A stretch of 64,000 nt of DNA, from positions 58,541 to 122,540 of the forward strand of contig NZ_BAEO01000002.1 of NCBI RefSeq assembly GCF_000314995.1, in the 5' to 3' direction. The position numbers and the translations under genes were made by a program. The notes below the pieces were generated by a model that saw only the letters and a program-made list of their open reading frames with translations, ran no database searches and was not told the DNA's origin. This DNA is from Paraglaciecola arctica BSs20135 (GTDB lineage Bacteria; Pseudomonadota; Gammaproteobacteria; Enterobacterales; Alteromonadaceae). Within the stretch, counting starts at the first letter, position 1; each line of letters opens with the position of its first letter. Positions 40,403 to 48,830 of this stretch are shown piece by piece.

Positions 40403-41422
40403 TCATTTAAATGCACTTAAGGATAACAATCTACTCTGGAGTTGTTTTTCCATTTCAGCACATTTTATCAAAACTGCACTTATATCTTGCAGTGAAATTG
40501 ATTTCCTATCTTTACAAAATAATACTGCTTGAACTGCAAAAGCACGCCATTGGTCGCCGATTTCAGTGGTAAATTGTGATAATTCAAATAACTCTGAATC
40601 ACCAGTTAACTTAGATGCTTCGTCTAAAAAACTGGCAAATATAAAACGAAATCCAGCTCCGCCCGTACCAATTTCTTCCTGCATTCGCACTATATGCCCT
40701 AAGTACAAACGTGCATATTTACTCGGTTTGTTTTCCAATTCAGATATTTTTTTGGCTAAATAACGAATGCCTTTAACACCAAAAAAGGGTACCCCTGGTA
40801 CAGGTAAGCCATTCATCATTTTAGCGGTTTTTTTGAGACTTTTATAAATTTGTGGTGCCAAATCTATTTTTTCGGGAACCTTTCCGAGAATATACATCAA
40901 TCCTTTAGGGGCTAAAGCACCTTTAGCAAATCGTGCACGTTGAAGACTCTCGGGAGAGCAAGTGACCACTTCTTCGAATACAGGATCACTAATGAGATAA
41001 TCCCCCTGTGCATTTTTGCCATAAACGGTGAGGTTGTGGGCGTTAAAATGAAAACGCATATCTTCGGGAAAATAGGGTAACCAGTACACCGAGGTTTGCA
41101 GACCAACAATATGCCCTTCTTCCAAAGCTTGATCTAAGGCTTGCATTCCTTTTTGTGGATTAGAAAACTTACGAGTAATGAGTTCTATGTTGAGTTTTTT
41201 TGCCACAGTTTTGATGATAGTTTTAGGAGGCATACGATAGGCAATGAGGGGCAGGCCACCTATTTTAACGAATGGCAAATAGGCAAAGGTTAAAGCCGAT
41301 GCTAAGCCAAAAGCCATAGGCTCGCTCATGGCAAAACCTTTACTGCTTAACATGTTGGCAACTACACCTGTTTCACAGTGAGAAGATTGCTGGTGGATCA
41401 GGTGATTGACTATTTCGCTCAT
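40403..41422 (-). CDS. BtrH N-terminal domain protein, putative cysteine acyltransferase
   Basis: A 339-residue protein whose first ~150 residues match the BtrH N-terminal (papain-like) fold: Cys16 in SSHCETGVV, His129 in FNAHNLTVYG and Asp146 in LISDPVF make a plausible Cys-His-Asp triad. BtrH itself moves an aminoacyl chain from an ACP to an aminoglycoside in butirosin synthesis. Relatives are recurrent in flexirubin/DAR loci. By analogy it could move the aryl-polyene chain from an ACP to the resorcinol hydroxyl; this is a hypothesis. It overlaps the upstream 134-aa gene by 4 bases, and lies downstream of darA-darB. Confidence 0.72.
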   Translation of the reverse strand: MSEIVNHLIHQQSSHCETGVVANMLSSKGFAMSEPMAFGLASALTFAYLPFVKIGGLPLIAYRMPPKTIIKTVAKKLNIELITRKFSNPQKGMQALDQALEEGHIVGLQTSVYWLPYFPEDMRFHFNAHNLTVYGKNAQGDYLISDPVFEEVVTCSPESLQRARFAKGALAPKGLMYILGKVPEKIDLAPQIYKSLKKTAKMMNGLPVPGVPFFGVKGIRYLAKKISELENKPSKYARLYLGHIVRMQEEIGTGGAGFRFIFASFLDEASKLTGDSELFELSQFTTEIGDQWRAFAVQAVLFCKDRKSISLQDISAVLIKCAEMEKQLQSRLLSLSAFK

Positions 41423-41823
41423 GGATGTTCTGGAACTCTGGTTAGTTGTGCAATGGTGATAGAAAACGCAGCACTATAATTTTTGAGTTTTCGTTGACTT
41501 AAACGGCTAAATATATGAGGCAACAGATGGCGACGTATTTGCCATTGAAAGAAGCCGGTGCACTGGGCTAGAGCGCTAATATCGAAACGATGTTTACACA
41601 TATGGTAGGCTAAGGAAGAGGCTTTGCCATCGTGATAGTCTTTAATCGCGGTTAAGGTTTGTTCATTGAGGTCATCCACAGCCATCTGAGTCGCAAAGTT
41701 TTCTACCTCCCAACCGCTGGATTGTATGCCAGTATAGTGACCACTATCATTGACAGCGTAGACTAATTTTTTATGGCCACTATAACTGGGGCTGTTATCT
41801 TGAGGAACCTGTTTGGCTTTCAT
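41419..41823 (-). CDS. Unknown 134-residue protein coupled to BtrH-like and DarB genes
   Basis: I do not recognise this protein. It has no signal peptide or membrane helix. It contains SGHYTGIQSSGWEVENFATQMA, a His/Cys-bearing stretch (AYHMCKHRFDISALAQCTGFFQWQIRRHLLPHIF) and a C-terminal segment FSITIAQLTRVPEHP. It begins 4 bases after the darB stop and overlaps the BtrH-like gene by 4 bases, so it is translated with both. That coupling suggests a subunit or accessory of the resorcinol or ester-forming step. Coding is supported by overlaps on both sides. Confidence 0.65.
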   Translation of the reverse strand: MKAKQVPQDNSPSYSGHKKLVYAVNDSGHYTGIQSSGWEVENFATQMAVDDLNEQTLTAIKDYHDGKASSLAYHMCKHRFDISALAQCTGFFQWQIRRHLLPHIFSRLSQRKLKNYSAAFSITIAQLTRVPEHP

Positions 41824-41827
41824 TCAC

Positions 41828-42973
41828 TTAAACCACTGTCAGTTGCATAAATGCACTGGAAAACCTTCCGCTTTCAGGTATGTAACATAACATTCGCTGC
41901 CCAGCTTTTAGTTGCTGTGATTTAAATAGCTCTTCAAGCATGATAAAAATTGATGCTGAGCCAGTATTACCTTTTTCACTTAAATTGGTAAACCATTTGC
42001 CATAGGGCAGTTCAAAGTCGATATTCACTAAAGATTGATAGACTTTTTCACGAAAGTAGTTCGATGAATAATGGGGTATAAAATAATCAAAGTCGTCGGT
42101 ATTTAGCTGGCGTTTGGCAATAATACGTTTGAGGGTTTCTTCTACCGTAATACGCACTACATTGTCGTTTAACAAGCGCACATCTTGTTTAACTGACAGT
42201 ATCGCTTGTTGTCCTCTTTCTTCGTTAGTGTAGCTTGTCCAGCTTTTAAGCTTGCCATCCACTTTTTCGGCACCTGCATACATACAGGCTTCTAATTCAT
42301 TGGCGAAAGAAAACGAATCAATCCAGTCCAAACGTAAAGAGATACCGCTAGGGTTTGGTTGATCAGTCAGAAGCGCTGCGCCTGCACCGTCAGACAACAT
42401 CCATCGTAAAAAATCTTTTTCAAAGGCCATTTCAGGGTGTTGTGCCAAGGAATCAACTTTATGTTGGCGTTCTGCCTCAAAATTACGGGCATGCATCACA
42501 GCTGACGCTAACTCGCTGGCCACCACCACACTTTTGGTACTTTCACCGGCCTTGATATTAAGGTAAGCATATTTAAGAGCCGTTACGCCGCATAAACATA
42601 CACCTGATGTTGAAACAATTTCGCAAGGTGGATTATTGAGTTCGCCATGCACCATGGATGCATGGTTGGGCATAAGCTGATCGGGAATAGATGAAGAGGC
42701 CACTAACGTATCAATGTTTTGCATATCACTGTCTTTAACAAACAAAGCGCGTACAGCCTCAGCGGCTAAGGCTGCATTGGTGTAATTTTGTTCACCCGTT
42801 ACCGGGTCGATAGCATAATAACGTTGTTTGATGCCATTGCTTCTGAGTATGACTGCGCGGGCACGTGACTTTACGCCTCCCACTTTACCCAAGATATCTT
42901 CCATTTCATTATTGTTGACTACAGCATTGGGCAGAGCAACGGACAAATTGTTGATGTAAACGTGTTTTGTCAT
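41828..42973 (-). CDS. darB: DarB-like KAS III ketosynthase/cyclase
   Basis: A 381-residue KAS III-family enzyme. The triad is readable: a Cys in TSGVCLCGVTALKYA (126 likely, with a second Cys at 128), His301 in FDYFIPHYSSN, and Asn336 in EKGNTGSAS. In DAR synthesis DarB joins two beta-oxoacyl units and cyclises them to a 2,5-dialkyl-1,3-cyclohexanedione, the precursor of the resorcinol. It starts 7 bases after darA. Other KAS III roles (starter ketoacyl synthesis) are possible, but the darA neighbour makes DarB the best reading. Confidence 0.82.
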   Translation of the reverse strand: MTKHVYINNLSVALPNAVVNNNEMEDILGKVGGVKSRARAVILRSNGIKQRYYAIDPVTGEQNYTNAALAAEAVRALFVKDSDMQNIDTLVASSSIPDQLMPNHASMVHGELNNPPCEIVSTSGVCLCGVTALKYAYLNIKAGESTKSVVVASELASAVMHARNFEAERQHKVDSLAQHPEMAFEKDFLRWMLSDGAGAALLTDQPNPSGISLRLDWIDSFSFANELEACMYAGAEKVDGKLKSWTSYTNEERGQQAILSVKQDVRLLNDNVVRITVEETLKRIIAKRQLNTDDFDYFIPHYSSNYFREKVYQSLVNIDFELPYGKWFTNLSEKGNTGSASIFIMLEELFKSQQLKAGQRMLCYIPESGRFSSAFMQLTVV

Positions 42974-42980
42974 TGATTAA

Positions 42981-43895
42981 TTATTCTCCTGAGGGCTCTG
43001 CATAATATTTTTTTTGTGCAATTATTTTATCTCTTGTCAGTGGTGAGATGAGTTTTTTAATGAGTGCGCTGATAGGTACTACTGTCAGTATCAGGGTCAA
43101 CAAAAAAATCACATAAATTATCAATCCAAATGCTCTACGTGTACTTTGTTGAGGGCCAATTTTGCGAAGTATTTTAGACCAGATACCAAAGCTATGATTG
43201 GCCATCCTCTCACTGGCAATTAATTTCTCGTTAATTGTGACTGCTGACAAACCCTTTAACATGCTTTGCTCTAACGGGGTTGCATCATGCTCTAGTCGAT
43301 TTTTAATGGCAATACCAAAACGTTCTGCTTCTACGATATCTTGGTCTGCTATACCAGCTGCCGGTACCCAGGATAGGGGTTTTTTGTTGCCAGTTAACAT
43401 CCACAATGGCGTCGCTAAAAAGCTAAAAAATGCACCGCAATCGTCGCTCAATACCACATTATCAAGCAATTTTGCTCGTAGTTGCTGTAGCTGAGCTTTG
43501 ACTTTCTCCTGAGCCATCAGCCACATACCCCGACAACCTATTACAGTGACAACTGGGGTGTCGGCAAATAGTGATTTAGCTTGCGGACTTTGTAAAAATG
43601 ATGCGATTGGCAAAGAAGGTGACAAAAACCAAACCTGATAAGACAAAATGATCAGGTCATATTGTTCATGTTTAGGATTGATAGGCTTTAAATCCACAGC
43701 TTGCATAGCAACAGTTTCAGGAAAGACCCTAAAAAACTGTAAGAATGGCCAAGGAAAGGGAAAAGGTTTAGTTGGTTCAACGCTAATAACTTCGAATTCT
43801 ATCTGTTCACTTTGGATAATAGGTTGGCTGATAGATTGTAATATTCGGGAGAGTTGACCAGTTTGAGAGTAATTAATTGCTAGTACTTTACGCAT
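42981..43895 (-). CDS. darA: DarA-like flavin-dependent aromatase of dialkylresorcinol synthesis
   Basis: A 304-residue protein with a flavodoxin-type start (VLAINYSQTGQL), the striking motif PFPFPWPF (44-51), and a C-terminal hydrophobic helix (AFGLIIYVIFLLTLILTVVPI) that should anchor it in the membrane. This combination identifies the DarA family, often still named dialkylresorcinol condensing enzyme, which is known to aromatise the cyclohexanedione made by DarB. It starts the left-going darAB operon and is divergent from a DUF2141 gene with an 87-base gap, where its promoter should lie. Confidence 0.83.
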   Translation of the reverse strand: MRKVLAINYSQTGQLSRILQSISQPIIQSEQIEFEVISVEPTKPFPFPWPFLQFFRVFPETVAMQAVDLKPINPKHEQYDLIILSYQVWFLSPSLPIASFLQSPQAKSLFADTPVVTVIGCRGMWLMAQEKVKAQLQQLRAKLLDNVVLSDDCGAFFSFLATPLWMLTGNKKPLSWVPAAGIADQDIVEAERFGIAIKNRLEHDATPLEQSMLKGLSAVTINEKLIASERMANHSFGIWSKILRKIGPQQSTRRAFGLIIYVIFLLTLILTVVPISALIKKLISPLTRDKIIAQKKYYAEPSGE

Positions 43896-43982
43896 AAATA
43901 GATGGCCAGTTTGTCCTTCAACAAGTTAGTCTTTAGTATACCTGTTAACTGTTACTTGTGAACCCTGAGACAAAGCGTGTAG

Positions 43983-44465
43983 ATGAATAAATTGAATATA
44001 GTAGGTTTGTTAGTGGGATTTTTATACCCACTTTTGGTTGTACCCATTGTATTTTCAGCGACCTTGACGTTGCAAATCCAAGGTCATGAGAATAAATCAG
44101 GGCAACTCAATATCGCTATCTCCAAAGTCAAAGGTTTGTTGACTGATGAAGTACAATGGGATGACTTAGAGTCTGTGCGTAAATTGCTACAAGATATCGG
44201 CCCAGAGCATGCCCAACAAGCTACAGTTCAATTGATAATTGAGGATTTACCCATAGGTTTAATCTGTATTCGCTTATATTTGGATTTAAATAATAATCAA
44301 CTACTGGAGCGTTCTTCTATTGGTATACCACTAGAACCAGTAGGGTTTAGCAATAATCCTTCGTTGTTTAGGGGAGAACCGACACCTCAAGATAGCTGTT
44401 TTTTGTTACAAGAAACGGCCAATGTTCAAATGGTTAAACTGAAGCAGCATAAAAAACGTAAATGA
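43983..44465 (+). CDS. Secreted DUF2141 family protein
   Basis: A 160-residue protein with a signal peptide or anchor (GLLVGFLYPLLVVPIVFS) followed by a beta-sandwich with the DUF2141 pattern: TLTLQIQGHENKSGQLNIAIS, IIEDLPIGLICIRLYLDLNNN, then GIPLEPVGFSNNP. DUF2141 proteins are often found with lipid or carotenoid genes, but no function is established. It is the only right-going gene in the DAR part, facing the CLF-like gene's end and divergent from darA. Confidence 0.72.
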   Translation: MNKLNIVGLLVGFLYPLLVVPIVFSATLTLQIQGHENKSGQLNIAISKVKGLLTDEVQWDDLESVRKLLQDIGPEHAQQATVQLIIEDLPIGLICIRLYLDLNNNQLLERSSIGIPLEPVGFSNNPSLFRGEPTPQDSCFLLQETANVQMVKLKQHKKRK

Positions 44466-44504
44466 AAGTCTTAAATGGGTGTAGTTAACCCGAGCTCAGG
44501 TTCG

Positions 44505-45101
44505 TCATAAATTAACCTCAAGCACTACTGGTAAATCCATAGTTGAAAGTTCATCTATATACTTAAGGTTTGGCTGATAGGCATACTTGTTATGCTGTTC
44601 TTGAGTATCACCGAGCAATAGGGCATGACAAAAACGTTCTTGTTCGGTTTCTTGCCAAATAAGCAATATCACTGCCGCCTCTTTATCTGCGTTAAGCTCC
44701 AGAGAACTGAGCAATAAACTTTTAGTTAAAGCATCTTCATCGGCCCCTATAAATAAATTACTACCATCTATGGAAAACTCTTTAGCAATATAAAAATTTG
44801 CGGCATTACCTACTGTGGCCACAAAGTCTAGTGGGCGAATGGCTCGATTTTGTTTTAAGTCCAGTAACATTTGCTGAATGAGCTCGATGGAAAAATACTG
44901 AGCGCAACTTATCAAGGATAGTTTTTTATAAGCCTGGATCTCAGTGCCAAGCTCGGCCACAGCTGCTAACGCACATAAGGTAAAGTTATCTAAACGTCGC
45001 ACCCCAAGGGCATATTTTTGTTTAACTTGCTGGCGTAAACTTTTATTGTCGAGGGCACGACTATGACTAAAATAAGCATAGTTGAATAAAGTCATTTTCA
45101 T
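44505..45101 (-). CDS. Ketosynthase-like chain-length factor (second set)
   Basis: A 198-residue protein of ketosynthase N-terminal-like type. The equivalent of the catalytic Cys loop reads FVATVGNAANFYIAKEF with no Cys, so it is probably a non-catalytic partner like ApeC. The ATG at 45101 overlaps the upstream ketosynthase stop (ATGA), giving coupled translation that fits a heterodimer. The open frame extends 17 codons further upstream but only in antisense to nothing recognisable. This would be the second KS/CLF pair in the locus, placed with its own ACP and next to darAB. Confidence 0.7.
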   Translation of the reverse strand: MKMTLFNYAYFSHSRALDNKSLRQQVKQKYALGVRRLDNFTLCALAAVAELGTEIQAYKKLSLISCAQYFSIELIQQMLLDLKQNRAIRPLDFVATVGNAANFYIAKEFSIDGSNLFIGADEDALTKSLLLSSLELNADKEAAVILLIWQETEQERFCHALLLGDTQEQHNKYAYQPNLKYIDELSTMDLPVVLEVNL

Positions 45102-46225
45102 GATTGCACTGTCTCCAGTACGAGAGCCGCATTGTTGCCCCCAAATCCACAATGATTAACTAATACGTGTGCAAAGCTACTCATAGCATGATCGGCTGAA
45201 GCAAAAGGTAACATGATACTTTGAGCTTGTTCAGAAATGTAGTCAGCCACAGGGATTGTTGGTTTGGCCAGTAAATAATCCAATAATGCCAACTCTATTA
45301 CTCCGCATGCTCCAAGTGTATGTCCTATAAAAGGCTTTAAAGCCATGATAGGAGGAGGGCTGTTGAAATAGCTGATGAGTGCATTGTACTCGGCAATGTC
45401 GTTGTTGTATGTGGCGGTACCATGTACTTTAACTAAGTCTATGTTGTTGGCGTTTAATCCAGATTTTTTAATGGCTTGGCTCATCACGGTGTTTATATGG
45501 CTGCCATCTTCGGCGGTCATGGTTAGGCTTGAGGTGTCACAAGCCGAATCACCTTCCATTAAACGATAATAATTTTTTTGTTGAGGTTGGGTTTTGGTGA
45601 GTAATAGGGCACCTATACCTTCTCCCAAAATCAGCCCCTGGCGATTTTCATGGAAGGCCAATAATTGCTCTGAACTAAGTAAATCTAAAGAATGGAAGCC
45701 TTTAGTGGTTAACTGATTATAAAATTCACAACCTATTACAATGACCTGCTGGATATTTGTCTGTTCTAGGAGTTTTTTCCCGTATAACACTGCATTAAGG
45801 CTGGCAGTACAGGCCGTATTAATCACCAGATGAAATGGGTGTAGTTTAAATTTTTGCTGCAAATATTGACTAAGTCGGTCTATTTTTGGTAATCCTAGCG
45901 CTTTATCTTCCGAAGGACGTAAGGTCCCTATATCTAAAGAAGTAGAGCCTAATAACAGCGCTGTCTGGGCAAGTTCTTCAGGCTTTAAGCCACTACTTTT
46001 AATGAGCTGTTTCACAACTGTAGTTAAGCTATTAAACAGCCGCGCTTCGCTGCTATCTAATGGCACTTGATCCATAGCAAAGAAACGAATATTTTGTTGT
46101 TCCTCATCGATGCTGGTGGCAAATTCTAGTTTGGTATTGGGCTCAGTAGTAAATCTAAGTGACTGATCTAAATAACTGTTGCCACAAGCGCTATGGCAGA
46201 CACTGGAATGAATATACACTGCCAT
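45098..46225 (-). CDS. Beta-ketoacyl-ACP synthase (second KS/CLF set)
   Basis: A 375-residue ketosynthase with all catalytic residues: Cys139 in INTACTASLNAV, His268 in KVHGTATYNND and His302 in FIGHTLGACG. It is shorter and more divergent than the two KSs of the APE operon. It lies 1 base after its ACP and overlaps the CLF-like gene, so ACP, KS and CLF form a compact type II set. The likely product is a beta-oxoacyl or unsaturated chain for DarB. The frame opens with TTG at 46237; the ATG at 46225 was chosen. Confidence 0.85.
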   Translation of the reverse strand: MAVYIHSSVCHSACGNSYLDQSLRFTTEPNTKLEFATSIDEEQQNIRFFAMDQVPLDSSEARLFNSLTTVVKQLIKSSGLKPEELAQTALLLGSTSLDIGTLRPSEDKALGLPKIDRLSQYLQQKFKLHPFHLVINTACTASLNAVLYGKKLLEQTNIQQVIVIGCEFYNQLTTKGFHSLDLLSSEQLLAFHENRQGLILGEGIGALLLTKTQPQQKNYYRLMEGDSACDTSSLTMTAEDGSHINTVMSQAIKKSGLNANNIDLVKVHGTATYNNDIAEYNALISYFNSPPPIMALKPFIGHTLGACGVIELALLDYLLAKPTIPVADYISEQAQSIMLPFASADHAMSSFAHVLVNHCGFGGNNAALVLETVQS

Positions 46226-46226
46226 G

Positions 46227-46502
46227 TTACTTAGCAAGCCCTACCGTTTGAATATGCTCAACAATACTATTGATGGATTGTAGGTGTTTACGAGATTCCT
46301 TCGAACCTTCTACTTTTATACCAAAATGTTCTTTTAGTACTAAAGCTAGTTGCAGTGCATCGAGGGAATCTAAGCCCACTTTAGATTGATTGCCAAATAA
46401 AGGTTCATCGTCCTCAATATCTTGCCAGGACATCTCATCTTCTTTGTCACACTCCACCACTATTAATTGCTTTAATTGTGTTTTTAGTTCTTCTAATTCC
46501 AT
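46227..46502 (-). CDS. Acyl carrier protein (DAR side)
   Basis: A 91-residue ACP with the attachment motif VGLDSLDALQLALVL and a preceding acidic stretch WQDIEDDEPLF. It resembles the ApeE-type ACP (same SKESRKHLQSINSIVEHI style near the end). It overlaps the ABC permease gene by 10 bases and is followed at once by the ketosynthase. It probably serves that ketosynthase and may be the equivalent of the DarC carrier; the pairing is inferred from position. Confidence 0.87.
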   Translation of the reverse strand: MELEELKTQLKQLIVVECDKEDEMSWQDIEDDEPLFGNQSKVGLDSLDALQLALVLKEHFGIKVEGSKESRKHLQSINSIVEHIQTVGLAK

Positions 46503-47647
46503 GAAAGATCCTTTATACGGCGACTAAATAATAACGCCGAGATTGTAAGTGATATTGCCGCAAATACAGTCAGATAGATAATACTCATCCAATGCTCATG
46601 ATTAAATTGGCCATACATAGTGCCTTTAACTAATTGTGCCGACCAGTACATGGGTGAAAACTGCGCAATTTGTTGTAGGGATTGAGGCATGATATCAAGT
46701 GGTACCATAAAACCACTCAAAGCGGCCATGATAATATTCACTCCACCACCGAGTACAATGGCTTGCTCAAAACTTCGCACCAATGCGGCAATAATAGAGG
46801 CAAAACTGACAGCGGCTAAACTCACAACTAAGACAGTACACAGCAGTTCCCATAACTGCTTATAAGGGACTGCCGGCAAGTCAATCAATAGCGGAATGAG
46901 CCGCCAACCGATTAAGCTCAAGAATAAAAATTGTCCTATGCTGAAAAGGTAAAATGCCAATAATTTCACTAAAAAGTAATGTTGTAAATTAACTGGAAAG
47001 GTTTTTAATCTAATCAAAGTGCCATTTTGAACTTCATTTAATAACGTAAGGGAGATGGGCAATACAATAAAATATACCCCAAATACCAACCAAGAAGGCA
47101 CGCTATAAGTGACAACAGGAAGCTCCAAGTTGTCTTTTGCAACCTTAATGTACTGGGAAGTATCGGTTTGTTGGTTAATTTGTGCCATTTGTTTGTCTAG
47201 TGGCAAAGTCTCATCCATTTCACCCGTATCCAGCATATACAAATGTAACTTTAAACGCGCAAAGGCCAATTGAACATGTTGATTAAGCAAAGCTTGGATC
47301 GCTGGGGAAGTAGCTGAGCCAAATTCAATTTGAATTAAAGGTATATTCTGACTTGAAAATAATTGTTGTTTTAAGTTTGAGCCAAGGACTAAGCTAGCGC
47401 TCGCCTCTGGCATTTCAGAGTTTAATTGATAACCAAACCCAGCTAGATATCTGCCAAACAAGGCCTGTTCATCTTCATTGTTAGTCTTAAATTCGACTGC
47501 AAGATTGTGGATCATATCGTCTTGACGTTCACTCATGGCAAAGGTCATTATCAACATAAAAATGACAGGCATAAGCAGCAAAACTGCAACACTATGCAGG
47601 TCACTAAATACTAAGATAAATTCCTTTTTAATACTCTGTAATATCAT
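46493..47647 (-). CDS. ABC-2 type transporter permease
   Basis: A 384-residue permease with one N-terminal helix (LHSVAVLLLMPVIFMLIMTFA), a periplasmic domain of ~150 residues, and five further helices (from SWLVFGVYFIVLPISLTLLN to the C-terminus LTVFAAISLTISALLF). This is the ABC-2 export architecture, as in the YhhJ/YbhR group. It overlaps the ATPase gene by 20 bases and is followed by the ACP, so the exporter is transcribed with the DAR-side synthase. Probable cargo: the resorcinol or the finished ester. Confidence 0.86.
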   Translation of the reverse strand: MILQSIKKEFILVFSDLHSVAVLLLMPVIFMLIMTFAMSERQDDMIHNLAVEFKTNNEDEQALFGRYLAGFGYQLNSEMPEASASLVLGSNLKQQLFSSQNIPLIQIEFGSATSPAIQALLNQHVQLAFARLKLHLYMLDTGEMDETLPLDKQMAQINQQTDTSQYIKVAKDNLELPVVTYSVPSWLVFGVYFIVLPISLTLLNEVQNGTLIRLKTFPVNLQHYFLVKLLAFYLFSIGQFLFLSLIGWRLIPLLIDLPAVPYKQLWELLCTVLVVSLAAVSFASIIAALVRSFEQAIVLGGGVNIIMAALSGFMVPLDIMPQSLQQIAQFSPMYWSAQLVKGTMYGQFNHEHWMSIIYLTVFAAISLTISALLFSRRIKDLSWN

Positions 47648-48548
47648 TATTTTCCATATGATTTAAGTAATATTGGGTCAATGAGGTTTGATCATAATGC
47701 ATATTGAGAATATCGAGTTGGCTTTGGCTAAGCAATGCCATCATTGCGAACAATTCTGCAGACGACTTAATATAAGCTTTAAGGTGATTGTCTTTACATT
47801 CGACTTTTATAGATAAACCAGAGAACTGCTCAACCCAACTTACCGATAAGGTATGGGCAAATTCTATGGTTAAACATTTTTGTCCTTGGTCTAAGCTCAA
47901 ATAGCTCGCTTTGCCTAGTTTTAACATAACTATTTGGTCACATATATCTTGTACTTCTGTTAATAAATGTGAGGTGTAGACAATAGTTTTCCCTTGATTT
48001 TTTAAGGCGCTAAGCAGTGATAAGATGGATCCCCTTGATATAGGGTCAACCCCTACAGTTGGTTCGTCTAAATAGAGTATTTGTGGATCTTTTAACAAAG
48101 CAATGGCTAAGTTCAACCTGCGCTTGTAACCCCCTGAAAGAAATTTGGCTTTTTGATTACTGACTTCTTGTAATTGACATTGATGTGAAACAGTTTCTAC
48201 TCTTGTTTGGCTTTCAGCGTAACTAAAGGCGCATAAGCTAACAAAATATTCTAAATTTTGGGTGACACTTAATTGCGGATAGAAGGCATATTCTTGGGGT
48301 ACTAAGGCCACGTTTTTTTGCACATATTTAGCCAGTGTTAAGTTGTCGTTCTGACTAAAAAAAACTGTACCCGAAGTCGGGGTCAACAAACCTGATAATA
48401 TGGATAAAAGTGTTGATTTACCCGAGCCATTTGGACCTATCAAACCTAGGCATTGACCCTTAGCTAGATTAATATTAATGCCTTGAAGTGCAGGAACAGA
48501 GGCTGCTGCATAACGATATTCAAGATCCGTTATTATGAATGCTGACAT
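47628..48548 (-). CDS. ABC transporter ATP-binding protein
   Basis: A 306-residue ATPase: Walker A GPNGSGKST, Q-loop LVPQEYAFYP, signature LSGGYKRRL, Walker B QILYLDEPTVGVD, and the H-loop YTSHLL. It pairs with the downstream ABC-2 permease. First gene of the left-going DAR operon; its promoter should lie in the 280-base gap to the right, which also holds a long perfect inverted repeat. Confidence 0.9.
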   Translation of the reverse strand: MSAFIITDLEYRYAAASVPALQGININLAKGQCLGLIGPNGSGKSTLLSILSGLLTPTSGTVFFSQNDNLTLAKYVQKNVALVPQEYAFYPQLSVTQNLEYFVSLCAFSYAESQTRVETVSHQCQLQEVSNQKAKFLSGGYKRRLNLAIALLKDPQILYLDEPTVGVDPISRGSILSLLSALKNQGKTIVYTSHLLTEVQDICDQIVMLKLGKASYLSLDQGQKCLTIEFAHTLSVSWVEQFSGLSIKVECKDNHLKAYIKSSAELFAMMALLSQSQLDILNMHYDQTSLTQYYLNHMENNDITEY

Positions 48549-48656
48549 TGTGTCTCAATAAGGTATTTCATTTTTCGACTTGTTATTGAGCTCGATTGAC
48601 TCATTTCACATTGTGACATACGGGCTAATTCTTCTGTTCTGATTTCATCTAAAACG

Positions 48657-48706
48657 ACAGTGCCTTACTATTTAAAGTTATATTACTTTAAATAGTAAGG
48701 CACTGT
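48657..48706. repeat. 22-bp perfect inverted repeat between ABC operon and hydrolase gene
   Basis: Bases 48657-48678 are the exact reverse complement of 48685-48706, with a 6-base loop (TATATT). The stem begins ACAGTGCCTTACTATTTAAA. No T run follows on the plus strand (AAGTGTTTAT), and on the minus strand only CGTTTTAG follows, so it is not a convincing terminator. It lies between divergent genes, near the right edge of the accessory block. It may be an operator, an RNA hairpin in a leader, or a scar of a mobile element. Confidence 0.75.
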
Positions 48707-48830
48707 AAGTGTTTATAAGATAACTACAATACCGAATTAAGGTTCGAAGTTGTGTTACCTAGGTTTGAAATTTCGAGTAAAGTTTCAATATTAAATATGC
48801 TCATGTTCTTAGAACGTATTAGAGACCCAA

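Noticed and set aside
43198..43494. Open frame of 98 codons on the plus strand inside darA
   Set aside because: It is antisense to a well-supported gene, has no ribosome binding site and no recognisable protein features.
48657..48706. The 22-bp inverted repeat as an ordinary terminator
   Set aside because: Neither strand has a proper T run after the stem, and it lies between divergent genes where no terminator is needed.
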